DNA from: G958295645 sp965242735
GTDB lineage: Bacteria > Gemmatimonadota > Gemmatimonadetes > Longimicrobiales > Gaopeijiaceae
Direction: 5' to 3'
Length of the DNA: 64,000 bases
Assembly: GCA_965242735.1 (NCBI GenBank)
Contig: OZ251497.1
Span: 2,232,001-2,296,000, forward strand
A model generated the notes under the pieces. It was not told the origin of the DNA. It made no database searches and saw only the letters and a program-made list of their open reading frames with translations. The position numbers were made by a program, and so were the translations under genes. Positions 55,194-63,646 of this stretch are shown piece after piece. Within the stretch, counting starts at the first letter, position 1. Each line of letters begins with the position of its first letter.

Positions 55194-55806
55194 GGCCGCC
55201 GGGTTCGCTGGGCGCCGTTCGGGTCCGGAGCGCCCGGCGCACGTACTTGCCGATCAGATCGGTCTCCACGTTGACCTCGTCGCCGGAGCGAAGCGCGCGC
55301 AGGTTGGTGTGCTTCCAGGTGTAGGGGATCACGGCGATCTCGCACAAGCCGTCTTCGCCGAGACGGCCGACCGTCAGGCTCACGCCGTTCAAGGCAACGG
55401 AGCCTCGTGGAACCATATCGCCGATTGCGGACGCGGGCAACCGAAATTCGAGGAAACGTGTGTTTCCGCGTTTGGCGGCGCCGAGGAAGCGCGCACGGAC
55501 GTCCACGTGGCCCTGCACCAAGTGGCCGTCGAGGCGGTCGCCGATCGCCGCCGCGCGCTCGAGGTTGACCGGCGTGCCCTCGGCGTACCGGGACGCGATG
55601 GTGCGCTCCAGGGTCGCGAGCGACAGGTCGGCGGAAAACGAAGTCGGGTCGGCGGCGCGCACGGTCAAGCAGGCGCCGTCCACGGCGACGGACTGTCCGG
55701 GCGCAAGCTCGGCCGCGAGGGGCGCCGTCACTTCCAAGCGGGCCCCGTCCGTTCCGGTCCGAAACGCTCCGACGACGCCCACCGCCTCGACGATGCCCGT
55801 GAACAC
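55183..55806 (-). CDS. ribE: Riboflavin synthase alpha subunit
   Basis: This 207-residue protein has two similar halves: FTGIVEAVGVVGAF...VDGACLTVRAAD with GHLVQGHVDVRA, then VALNGVSLTVGRL with IPYTWKHTNLRAL and the family ending LIGKYVRR. It dismutates two lumazines to riboflavin plus pyrimidine. The GTG at 55806 lies 5 nt after the ribD stop. No FMN riboswitch was seen upstream of the rib genes. Confidence 0.95.
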   Translation of the reverse strand: MFTGIVEAVGVVGAFRTGTDGARLEVTAPLAAELAPGQSVAVDGACLTVRAADPTSFSADLSLATLERTIASRYAEGTPVNLERAAAIGDRLDGHLVQGHVDVRARFLGAAKRGNTRFLEFRLPASAIGDMVPRGSVALNGVSLTVGRLGEDGLCEIAVIPYTWKHTNLRALRSGDEVNVETDLIGKYVRRALRTRTAPSEPGGHGV

Positions 55807-55810
55807 GGCG

Positions 55811-57307
55811 TCAGTCGTCTCGGTCCAGGACCACGAGCGCGTCGGCGCCGAAGCGGGCGGGCGCCAGCGCGATTCGCCATCCCGGCGGCGGCATGTGCGG
55901 ATCCGCTCCGGCGCGGGCCGCAAGGGCTTCGACGTACCGAGCCAGTGGGCTCACGGAGCACGAGTCCTGCGACGTGGCCGGCCCACGCGTTGTCTCGCGC
56001 GCTCGGATTGGCGGAGGGAGGGCCGGCACCCCGTCGCGGCCTACGCGCTGGGGAGCGAAGAAGAGGTACAAACGGTCGACGTGGCCGGCGGCCAGGAGGG
56101 AGGCGCCCAGACGCCCGCCGCCCTCGCAGAGGACGCGGGCGTAGCCCCGGTTGTCGAGGGCCGCGAGCAGAGCGGCCATGTCCAGCGCAAGGGCGGGCAC
56201 TGGGCGGGCGCGGCCGTGCAGGCCGGGCGAGCCGGAAGGTCCGCGTTCGGGGACCGGCGAGCCGCCGCGGGAGGGGAGAGCCTCGCCGCGCGCGTCGAGC
56301 GTGGGGACCAAGCAAGGCGGGCCAACTCGGGCAGGGAGAGCCTCGCGAAGCGCGGCCGCGGGCATAGGGGCGGCCGGGGGCACATGGGCCGTCGCGGGCG
56401 TGGGCGCAGAAGCGACCACGGGCATAGGGGCGGCCACGGTTCGGCGGGAGCGCGGCGCGCAAACGTTGCCGCCGTCTCCCGGCGCGGTCGTCGGCACGGG
56501 CACGACTTCGGCGCGGCTGCCCAGGCGCGATCGAAGAGCATCGGCGCGGCCGGGGTCGACGGCCACTAGGGCGGGCCCGCCGGGCGGGTCGAACGCGCGG
56601 GCTTCGGGCGAGACTTGTCCGGCGCGGTCGAGAAGGACCCGGGCGGGCGCGACGCGGGGCGTCACCGGACCGCGCACCGTCAGGCGGGGATCGTCGGCCT
56701 TCCACGTGCCCGTGCCCACGAGAACGGCGTCGAAGCCGGCCCGGAGGCGGTGCGCTTCCCGTCTCGCCGGCGATCCGGTGATCCAGGCGCGCCGGCCGTT
56801 CCGAGGGGCGATGCGCGCGTCCGCGCTGACCGCCAGCTTGAGCGCGACGAAGGGCCGGGGCCGCCGGTGGTGGAAGAAGGGATTCTCGGCGGCCCATTCC
56901 GCAGGGCTGCCGAAGGGGCCGTCGGTCTGCACGCCGGCGGCTCGCAGCTGGGCGCCGCCGCCGCCCGCGCGCCGGCCCGGCTCGGACGCCCAGTACACGA
57001 CGCGCGCCACGCCCGCGGCCACCAGCGCGTCCGTGCAGGGGGGCGTCTTGCCCGTGTGGGCGCAGGGCTCCAGGCTCGAATAGACGGTGGAATCGCGGGC
57101 GTCCCCGGCCGCGGCCAGCGCCAGGACCTCGGCGTGAGGCGCGCCGAATTCCTCGTGGCACGCCTCGGCCAGCACGTTGCCGGCGCGCGCGACGACCGCG
57201 CCCACCAAGGGGTTGGGATGGACGCGCCCCCATCCTCGGCGCCCCAGTTCGACGGCGCGGCGGAGATGCCGGCGGTCCGCTTCGCCGAGACGGGAAGCCG
57301 GCGTCAA
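55811..57307 (-). CDS. ribD: RibD deaminase/reductase with a large low-complexity insertion
   Basis: This protein starts at a TTG (57307) that overlaps the previous stop in TTGA. The deaminase half has HPNPLVGAVV, HAEVLALAAAG and the zinc site LEPCAHTGKTPPC. The reductase half has FVALKLAVSADARIA and FDAVLVGTGTWKADDPRL. At 498 residues it is over 100 longer than usual. An Ala/Pro/Arg-rich segment (about residues 280-375), with an internal AAPMP repeat, interrupts the reductase domain before VLCEGGGRLGASLL, and a second insert sits near ARETTRGPATS. The reductase core motifs remain. Function is probably retained, but the insert is unusual. Confidence 0.9.
   Translation of the reverse strand: MTPASRLGEADRRHLRRAVELGRRGWGRVHPNPLVGAVVARAGNVLAEACHEEFGAPHAEVLALAAAGDARDSTVYSSLEPCAHTGKTPPCTDALVAAGVARVVYWASEPGRRAGGGGAQLRAAGVQTDGPFGSPAEWAAENPFFHHRRPRPFVALKLAVSADARIAPRNGRRAWITGSPARREAHRLRAGFDAVLVGTGTWKADDPRLTVRGPVTPRVAPARVLLDRAGQVSPEARAFDPPGGPALVAVDPGRADALRSRLGSRAEVVPVPTTAPGDGGNVCAPRSRRTVAAPMPVVASAPTPATAHVPPAAPMPAAALREALPARVGPPCLVPTLDARGEALPSRGGSPVPERGPSGSPGLHGRARPVPALALDMAALLAALDNRGYARVLCEGGGRLGASLLAAGHVDRLYLFFAPQRVGRDGVPALPPPIRARETTRGPATSQDSCSVSPLARYVEALAARAGADPHMPPPGWRIALAPARFGADALVVLDRDD
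56340..56460. repeat. Imperfect repeat inside the ribD insertion
   Basis: GGGCATAGGGGCGGCC recurs at about 56363 and 56421 within an Ala/Pro-coding stretch, encoding AAPMP twice with short variable spacers. It is part of the extra segment in RibD. Confidence 0.55.
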
Positions 57308-58314
57308 AGCGTGATCCGCACCGCTGCGGAAGCAAACCACGTGCGCGCGCCCGGATCGAACGCGCCGGCCCGATCTTCGAACGGGTCCGCCGCGCCCTCC
57401 GCCATCCCGGCCTCGACAGACAGCCGGGCCACGAGATAGCTCAGCCACGCGCCGGCGAAGTAGAGCATGCGACTGGATCGCAGATCTGCCTCCGCGGCCG
57501 CCGACGTCGTGCCGCCGCCGGGCACGGACAAGCGGGCGCGGCCGTCGTACCGGTCCCAGCCGGCCCCGCCCAGGAGCCCGACCGCGAACCAGTTCTTGCC
57601 GGCCGTCGCGCGCAACGACGTGACCGCCAAGCCCGTCTCGACCGAAGCGGGACGGTCAGCGTCGCCGCCGCTCTTCAAGTCGCCCCGCCAGAGCCGCATG
57701 GCCGACACGGACACGCCGGGCAAGACGAAGGACTCGCGCAACAGGCCGACGCGGAGCCCGACGCCGCCGCCGGACGACCACCCGTCGAGGCCCGCCGCGG
57801 CCGGAAGTCGAAGCAGCGAATAGGAGCCGATCACGTCCACCGCCAGGACGCCGCCCACGCTCGTGCCCATCTGAAAGCCGTCCAGCACGCCGACCGCCGC
57901 GCCAAGCTTCAGCCCCGTCACCCAGGCCGACGCACTCTCCTGCAAGTCCCCCAGCGCAGTCCCCGTCATGCGCGGCGCGGTCATGCGAACGCCCAGCGCG
58001 GCCGCCGAGAGCCCGATCCTGGGCATTCGCCCGATCCGCAGTCCCATCGTGCTCGACGAGCCGGCCACGCCGCTGCCGAGCGCCGACGCCAAGCCGACGC
58101 CCCGCTGCACCGCCGCCGCGCCCATGGACAGCTCCCGGCACGCGTCGCGTCCGGCCGTCGTCTCCCGAACGCACGCTTCCGCCAGCCCGGCCACGGCGCC
58201 GGCCTCCTGGGCGGCCGCCGCTTCCGCCGACCCCCCGGCGCCGACGAACGCGAACGCGGCGGCGCCGGCCAGCATCCCCCGCCGCCGGCCCCAAGCGCGT
58301 CGCGACCTCACCAT
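57304..58314 (-). CDS. Putative outer-membrane hypothetical protein
   Basis: This 336-residue protein starts at ATG 58314, overlapping the purM stop by 7 nt; its own stop overlaps the TTG of ribD. An N-terminal signal peptide (GMLAGAAAFAFVGAGGSAEAAAAQ) is followed by alternating beta-strand-like sequence ending in an aromatic residue pattern (TWFASAAVRITL), typical of outer-membrane barrels. The function is unknown. Its position between purM and ribD, in overlap with both, suggests co-translation without an obvious pathway link. Confidence 0.65.
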   Translation of the reverse strand: MVRSRRAWGRRRGMLAGAAAFAFVGAGGSAEAAAAQEAGAVAGLAEACVRETTAGRDACRELSMGAAAVQRGVGLASALGSGVAGSSSTMGLRIGRMPRIGLSAAALGVRMTAPRMTGTALGDLQESASAWVTGLKLGAAVGVLDGFQMGTSVGGVLAVDVIGSYSLLRLPAAAGLDGWSSGGGVGLRVGLLRESFVLPGVSVSAMRLWRGDLKSGGDADRPASVETGLAVTSLRATAGKNWFAVGLLGGAGWDRYDGRARLSVPGGGTTSAAAEADLRSSRMLYFAGAWLSYLVARLSVEAGMAEGAADPFEDRAGAFDPGARTWFASAAVRITL

Positions 58315-59363
58315 GCGCCGGCCAGCTCCACGCCCGCGCGCTCCACCACCTCGCCCATCTCCCACGCCTCCCCCGCCCGGCTCAGCACGTCGCTCACGCG
58401 CTCCGGCGGCGCCGCCAAGATCATGCCCACGCCCATGTTGAAGACGCGGTACATCTCTCGCGCCTCCACCCGTCCGCCCTCTGCCAGCGTCTCGAACACG
58501 CGAGGCGTCCGCCACGAGGCGCAGTCCACCCGGGCGCCCAGCCCCTTCGGGAGACACCGAGGCAGATTCTCCTCGATGCCTCCCCCGGTGACGTGCGCCA
58601 TGGCCGAGAGCGCACCGGCTTCGAGCAGCGGGCCGACCACGTCCAGATACGAGCGGTGAACGCGCAGCAGCACGTCGGCCACCGTCGCGCCGCCTTCGCC
58701 GGGGAACGCGTCGTCCATGTCCAGCCCCATGCGCTCGGACACGATGCGGCGCGCCAGCGTGTAGCCGTTGGTGTGGAGCCCGTTGGACGCGAGACCGACC
58801 AGGCGATGTCCTGGGCGCACGGCCTCGCCGTCGAGCAGCCGGGCGCGATCCACGGCGCCCACGACGAAGCCCGCCAAGTCGTACTCTCCCGGCGCGTAGA
58901 ATCCGGGCATCTCGGCGGTCTCCCCGCCCAGCAGGACGCACGAGTTGTCACGGCAGCCTTGGGCGACGCCCTCCACGACCGCGCGCGCAATCCCGTCGTC
59001 CAGATCGCAAGCAGCCAAGTAGTCCAGGAAGAAGAGCGGCCGCGCGCCCTGAACCAGGACGTCGTTGACGCAATGGTTGACCAAGTCGCGGCCCACCGTG
59101 TCGTGCCGGGCCGCGGCGAACGCCACCTTGAGCTTGGTGCCGACGCCGTCCGCGCTCGCCACCAGGACCGGCTCGGCCATGTCGCCGGGCACCGCGTAGC
59201 AACCCCCGAACGCGCCCAGGCCCGACAGCGTGCGGGCGTCGCGCGTCGACGCCAGGAGCGCGGAGAACGAGCGCTTGGCGCGGGCGGCCGCGTCCAAGTC
59301 GACCCCGGCGGCCTTGTACGTCATCGCCGAACCGGCGGCGCCGGGCGTCTCGCGGCGGGTCAT
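58308..59363 (-). CDS. purM: Phosphoribosylformylglycinamidine cyclo-ligase
   Basis: This 351-residue AIR synthetase closes the imidazole ring in purine synthesis. Motifs are VDLDAAARAKRSF, VASADGVGTKLKVAF, LVNHCVNDVLVQGARPLFFL, VLLGGETAEMPGFY, VGLASNGLHTNGY and AHVTGGGIEENLPRCLP, with FNMGVGMIL near the end. The ATG at 59363 overlaps the pfkB-like stop (ATGA); a later start at MTYKAAGVDL is also possible. Confidence 0.96.
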   Translation of the reverse strand: MTRRETPGAAGSAMTYKAAGVDLDAAARAKRSFSALLASTRDARTLSGLGAFGGCYAVPGDMAEPVLVASADGVGTKLKVAFAAARHDTVGRDLVNHCVNDVLVQGARPLFFLDYLAACDLDDGIARAVVEGVAQGCRDNSCVLLGGETAEMPGFYAPGEYDLAGFVVGAVDRARLLDGEAVRPGHRLVGLASNGLHTNGYTLARRIVSERMGLDMDDAFPGEGGATVADVLLRVHRSYLDVVGPLLEAGALSAMAHVTGGGIEENLPRCLPKGLGARVDCASWRTPRVFETLAEGGRVEAREMYRVFNMGVGMILAAPPERVSDVLSRAGEAWEMGEVVERAGVELAGAW

Positions 59364-60283
59364 GCCGGCACGGGCGGACCGGAGGGATCGAAGGCGGTCA
59401 GCGCCGCCAGTTCGTTCACGCGGGCGCGCACTTCTTCCGTCCGCAGCTCGCGCAAGCGGTCCACGGAGAACGACTCGGTCGCGAACGCGCCCATGGCCGA
59501 CCCCGTGGCGGCGGCGCGCTTCCAGTCCTCCCTGTCGTCCATGCCGGCGGCGAGACGGCCCAGAAATCCGCCGGCGAACGCGTCGCCCGCTCCGGTCGGG
59601 TCCACCACGTCCGCAAACGGCCAAGCGGCCGCCAGGAAGGTCCAGTCCTCGGCGAACACGGCAGCCCCGTGCTCGCCCTTCTTCACGACGACGATCCGCG
59701 GTCCGCGCTCGCGCACCCAACGGGCAGCCTGCGCGAGGTTCGGCTCGCCGGCCAGCGCGCGCACCTCCTCGTCGTTGCAGAACAGCACGTCCAGCCGACT
59801 CGCGACTTCCAGAAGCGCCTCCCTCTTCTTCTCGATCCAGAAGTCCATCGTGTCCGCGGCCACCAGGAGCGGCGCGTCCACTTGGTCCAGCACGCGCAGC
59901 TGCAGGTGCGGGTCGATGTTGCCGAGAAACACGATCTTCGAGTCGCGGTAGGCGTCCGGCAGGTCCGGAGCGAACGAGGCGAAGACGCCGAGCCGCGTCT
60001 CGAGGGTCTCGCGCGAGACGAATCCCGGCGCGTACCGGCCGGCCCAGAAGAAGCTCTCGCCGGGGGCCCGGGCGACGCCGCGCAGGCAAACGCCGCGGTC
60101 GGCCAAGAAGGCCAGCTCGTCCAGCGGATAGTCGTCCCCGACCACGCCGACGACCCGCACGCCCGCGAACAAGGACGCCGACGACGCGAAGAACACCGCC
60201 GAGCCGCCCAGCACCCGGCAGGCCCGGCGCGACGGCGTCTCCACCGTGTCGAGCGCGACGCTTCCCACCACCAGAACGGACAC
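59360..60283 (-). CDS. PfkB-family carbohydrate kinase
   Basis: This 307-residue ribokinase-fold kinase has an N-terminal VLVVGSVALDTVETP, a substrate-lid strand, PDAYRDSKIVFLGNIDPHLQ and IVVVKKGEHGAAVF. The ATP/active-site motif is VDPTGAGDAFAGGFLG with the catalytic Asp. The substrate cannot be told from the sequence (sugar or nucleoside). It lies in the purine/riboflavin/ArgS operon, 4 nt after argS and overlapping purM by 4 nt. Confidence 0.88.
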   Translation of the reverse strand: MSVLVVGSVALDTVETPSRRACRVLGGSAVFFASSASLFAGVRVVGVVGDDYPLDELAFLADRGVCLRGVARAPGESFFWAGRYAPGFVSRETLETRLGVFASFAPDLPDAYRDSKIVFLGNIDPHLQLRVLDQVDAPLLVAADTMDFWIEKKREALLEVASRLDVLFCNDEEVRALAGEPNLAQAARWVRERGPRIVVVKKGEHGAAVFAEDWTFLAAAWPFADVVDPTGAGDAFAGGFLGRLAAGMDDREDWKRAAATGSAMGAFATESFSVDRLRELRTEEVRARVNELAALTAFDPSGPPVPA

Positions 60284-60287
60284 CGCT

Positions 60288-62153
60288 TCAGCCCGAAGCC
60301 GCGCCGGCAGCCCGCGGATCCGCCTCCGCGCGCTCCCGACGGCGCATGCGCGCCGGGGCCGGAATCCCGAGCACGTCCAGGCCGTTGCGCAGCACGACGC
60401 GAGCCGCGCGCGCCAGAGCCAGCCGGGCCGTCCGCAGCGCCGGATCGTCCTTGACGAGGGCCTGCAACTCGGGATCCCGCGAGGGATGTCCGGACTGGTA
60501 CCAGGAGTTGGCCAAGCCGGCGGTCTGCTCCAGGTACGTGCAGAGGACGTGGGGGGCGCGGTTCTCGGCGGCCCGGCGCAAGGCGGACGGGAACTCGTCC
60601 AGCTGGCCCGCCAGCTCCCGCTCGGCCGTCGTCGTCAAGCGCGCGAAGTCGGCCTCGGCGCCGGAAAGGTCGCAACCCTCTTTGCGGCCCAGGTCCATGA
60701 GCCGGCACAGTCGCGCGTGCGCGTACTGGACCTTGTAGACGGGGTTCTTGTCGGACTGGTCGAGCGCGAGGTCCAAATCGAAGACCAAGTGCGCTTCGGG
60801 ACGCCGCATGAGGAAGAAGTAGCGCGCGACCGCGGCGCCGACTTCGCCCACCAAGCCGGCCAGCGTCGTGTACGAGCCGGCCCGCTTGGAGAAGCGGACT
60901 TCCTGGCCGCCCCGCTGCACGGTCACCATTTGGTGCAGAACGTACTCCGGGTATCCGGCCGGGCGGCCCAGGGCCTGCAAGCCGGCGCGCACGCGGTCGA
61001 CGGTGCTGTGGTGGTCGGCCCCCTGCACGTTGACGGCGTGCCGGAATCCCCTCTCCCACTTGGTCATGTGGTAGGCCACGTCGGGAAGAAAATAGGTTGG
61101 CGACCCGTCGCCCTTGACCATCACGCGGTCCTTCTGGTCGCCGAAGCGGGTCGTGGCGAGCCAGCGGGCGCCGTCCTTGAGATAGGTCAGGCCGGCGTCG
61201 TCGAGGGCTTGGATGGTGTTCGCCACGCGGCCCTCGGAGTAGAGGCTCGTTTCCCGGTAGTACTCGTCGAAGCGCACGCCGAATTCGCTCAACGCCGATT
61301 CGTGCTCGCGGCGCAGGCGCGCCACGGCGAAGGCGCGCATGGCGTCGAGCGCGGCCTGGCTCTCGTCGTCCAGCCATCGGTCGCCGTGCTCGTCGCGGAA
61401 GGCTTGGGCGATCTCGACGACGTATTCTCCTCGGTAGCCGTCCTGCGGCACCGATTCTTCGCGGCCGAAGAGCTGCTGACAGCGGACGCGCACGCTCTCC
61501 GCCAAGCGATCGATCTGGCGCCCCGCGTCGTTGAAGTAGAACTCGCGATGCACCCGCCAGCCGGACCATTCCAGCAGACGGGAGATGGCGTCGCCCAGCG
61601 CGGCTTGGCGCCCGTGGCCGAGGTGCAGCGGACCCGTCGGATTGGCCGAAACGAATTCGACCATGACGGGCCGCCCCGCGCCCTCGCCGTTGCGTCCGTA
61701 GCCGTCGCCGAGCGCGAGGATCCGGTCGAGCCCCCCGCTCGCCGCGCCGGGCTTCAGGAAGAAGTTGAGGAAGCCCGGACCCGCCACTTCGGCCCGGTCC
61801 ACGCCGTCGATCGCTCCCGTCGCGGCCAAGAGTTCCTCGGCCAAGCACCTGGGCGGGCGGCGCAACTTCGACGCGAGGACCATCGCCAAGTTGGAAGCGA
61901 GGTCGCCATGCCCGTCGCCGCGCGGACGCTCCAGATGCACCTTGGCGTCCGGTGCGCCCAGGTCTGCCGCCGCCCGTGCCAGCGACGCGGCAATCCGCCC
62001 GGCCGGCGTCGTGGCGCTGGGTGGCCCGACGGTTCGATTCCCCGGCGACGGCGACGGCGTGTCCTCGTCCAGCTTCTCGGCCCGGGCGGCGGAGTTGCCG
62101 ATCGTGGCGGCCCGAGTCCCTGCCGACGTGCCCTCCCTCCGAGGGATGCTCAC
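60288..62153 (-). CDS. argS: Arginine-tRNA ligase
   Basis: This 621-residue class I synthetase has the HIGH-like motif in SANPTGPLHLGHGRQAALGD, EFYFNDAGRQIDRLAESV and DGSPTYFLPDVAYHMTKW. The KMSKS region is replaced by VRFSKRAGSYTTL, as in ArgRS enzymes lacking a canonical KMSKS. The C-terminal anticodon-binding domain is DALR-like (YVQYAHARLCRL-type, then CTYLEQTAGLANSWYQ). The N-terminus has an extra ~50-residue low-complexity lead (Ser/Pro/Ala). It overlaps the FmdB-like stop by 4 nt. Confidence 0.95.
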   Translation of the reverse strand: MSIPRREGTSAGTRAATIGNSAARAEKLDEDTPSPSPGNRTVGPPSATTPAGRIAASLARAAADLGAPDAKVHLERPRGDGHGDLASNLAMVLASKLRRPPRCLAEELLAATGAIDGVDRAEVAGPGFLNFFLKPGAASGGLDRILALGDGYGRNGEGAGRPVMVEFVSANPTGPLHLGHGRQAALGDAISRLLEWSGWRVHREFYFNDAGRQIDRLAESVRVRCQQLFGREESVPQDGYRGEYVVEIAQAFRDEHGDRWLDDESQAALDAMRAFAVARLRREHESALSEFGVRFDEYYRETSLYSEGRVANTIQALDDAGLTYLKDGARWLATTRFGDQKDRVMVKGDGSPTYFLPDVAYHMTKWERGFRHAVNVQGADHHSTVDRVRAGLQALGRPAGYPEYVLHQMVTVQRGGQEVRFSKRAGSYTTLAGLVGEVGAAVARYFFLMRRPEAHLVFDLDLALDQSDKNPVYKVQYAHARLCRLMDLGRKEGCDLSGAEADFARLTTTAERELAGQLDEFPSALRRAAENRAPHVLCTYLEQTAGLANSWYQSGHPSRDPELQALVKDDPALRTARLALARAARVVLRNGLDVLGIPAPARMRRRERAEADPRAAGAASG

Positions 62154-62608
62154 CGGTCCGCGCCACCGCCCTTCGACGAGGGCGGCTTTCGCGCAGGCCC
62201 GCCGGAGTCCCTGCCCTGGCGGCGGCGGTCCCGCCCGGACGAGGCAGGCGCGGACTCCGCCGAAGCACCGGACTGGCCCGGCGCCGCGTCGCTCGCCTTG
62301 GCCCGCGCCGGCTTGGCCTTGTCGCCGCCCTCGCTCCCGCTCTTGTCCTTAGCGGCGCGCCCGCCCTCGCCCTCCCGAGACGACGAGCCGTCTCCCGCTC
62401 CCTCTCGCGCCGCCTTCTTGTAGCCCTCGGAGCGATAGTCGGTGATGTAGAAGCCCTCGCCCTTGAAGAGGAGGCCCGCGCCGCCGGAGATCAGCCGTTG
62501 CGCTTCGCTGCCGCATTCGGTGCAGTCGGCCACCGGTTCGTCGCTCATCTTCTGAAAGAGGTCGAACGCGTGCCCGCACTCCGAGCACCGGTATTCGTAG
62601 GTCGGCAT
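62150..62608 (-). CDS. FmdB family zinc-ribbon protein
   Basis: This 152-residue protein begins MPTYEYRCSECGHAFDLFQK, then CTECGSEAQRLISGG and GFYITDYRS, the FmdB-type ribbon (two CxxC pairs). The last ~80 residues are charged and disordered (Lys/Glu/Ser/Gly-rich). FmdB-like regulators are poorly characterised. It heads the long operon; a GGAAGGAG motif lies about 18 nt before the ATG, further than usual. Confidence 0.85.
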   Translation of the reverse strand: MPTYEYRCSECGHAFDLFQKMSDEPVADCTECGSEAQRLISGGAGLLFKGEGFYITDYRSEGYKKAAREGAGDGSSSREGEGGRAAKDKSGSEGGDKAKPARAKASDAAPGQSGASAESAPASSGRDRRRQGRDSGGPARKPPSSKGGGADR

Positions 62609-63125
62609 CGCGACGCTTGGGCGGCTCCTTCCTGGCCGAACGCGAAACCCTCGGGCGAACCGCAAATTAACACTCAGCCGCTGCCCCAATCGTGGCCGGC
62701 GCGGGACGACTGGCGGCCTCTCCGCGCCCCGGGCGCCCGTTTCCGGCGCGACCGCCGCCCGAATCGTGGTCGGCCCGGGACGAGGCGTTACGGCGGCGCG
62801 GCCAACCAGCGCCCTCATGGGCACGGCCCGGCGAAGCGTAAGCAGCCCCGGCGGCAGAGAAGCAGACAGCCCGCGAGGCACGAAGGGCTGCGCTGCGGGG
62901 CCGACCGACCACGGGCTGGACGAGAACGAAAGCGGCGGGCCGTCTCATGGCACGGTCTCATGGCGCGGTCTCATGGCACGACGAGGGACGCGGGCTGCGG
63001 GGATGCCGAACTCGACGGCGGGGTCCGACCCCGGCCAACGCCTTCTTTCGTGCGACTTCGCCGCCACCTCGCCGCGGCCGAACATCGCGTTTGCGTCGCA
63101 ACGAACGTCGCGCTACGTTCGTCCC
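62609..63125. other. Intergenic region between divergent operons
   Basis: About 520 nt lie between the FmdB-led operon and the restriction-modification locus. I see no supported gene. A short tandem array of GGTCTCATGGCAC-like units sits at 62942-62980. A weak leftward -10-like GTTAAT occurs near 62667, but no partner -35 is convincing. Confidence 0.4.
62942..62980. repeat. Three-copy 13-nt tandem repeat
   Basis: Three units of about 13 nt (GTCTCATGGCAC, then GGTCTCATGGCGC, then GGTCTCATGGCAC) run in series about 145 nt before the restriction-endonuclease remnant. They add to the list of short repeats at gene junctions in this window. Confidence 0.75.
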
Positions 63126-63646
63126 ATGGGCCTCCAGGACGCCATCGCCGACCTCCACCGAATCGCCATCGTTGAAGGGAAGCCGACCTCCACGGCGAGA
63201 TTGCGCGTATTGGCGCGGTTCGTCGTGGAGGAGCTCGCTCGTCGCGGCCTGGGTGGTGCGCTGACGGAGGTCTCCGTGGCGGGCGGCGCAAGACGCAAGT
63301 CGTGGGACGTGTCTTGATTGGTGAAGTCACCAATGTACAGATGTATTCTCCCGAGATCGTGACCAGATACATCATGATATTCAATGTTGCCGAGGATGCC
63401 TTCAGTTCTCGGCATCATTGCACATGGTCCGAGTTGCTTCGGCATCGAATTCAGCGACTTTCCGGTCGGCCGCCGCCGTCTTGGAGCATCGGGATGATTG
63501 AAGCGTCATGGTTTGTCGAAGTCGACTTCGCGCACGGTCCCCGGATTGTGTCCGGAGAAGAGGAAGCAATGGACTTCTTCGATTGCTTGGTCGACCAGGT
63601 TCGCGCCAGGAACCCGTCGATCGGAGGCGAACGAGGTCAATCATGA
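63126..63646 (+). pseudogene. Type II restriction endonuclease-like gene with internal deletion
   Basis: The N-terminal part (63126-63317) reads GLQDAIADLHRIAIVEGKP to RRKSWDVS and stops. The sequence then resumes in another frame (to 63646) with IGEVTNVQMYSPEIVTRYIM, which in intact relatives continues the same protein. The part normally between SWDV and this motif, with the catalytic segment (a D...ExK- or SLKS-type core), is missing. The stop overlaps the methyltransferase start (ATGA). It is inferred to be an inactivated endonuclease of a type II system; the family is recognised from the SWDV and VQMYSPEIV motifs only. Confidence 0.6.

Noticed and set aside
53089..57307. FMN riboswitch controlling the rib genes
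   Set aside because: No RFN-element signature was seen, and the rib genes lie inside a long operon without gaps.
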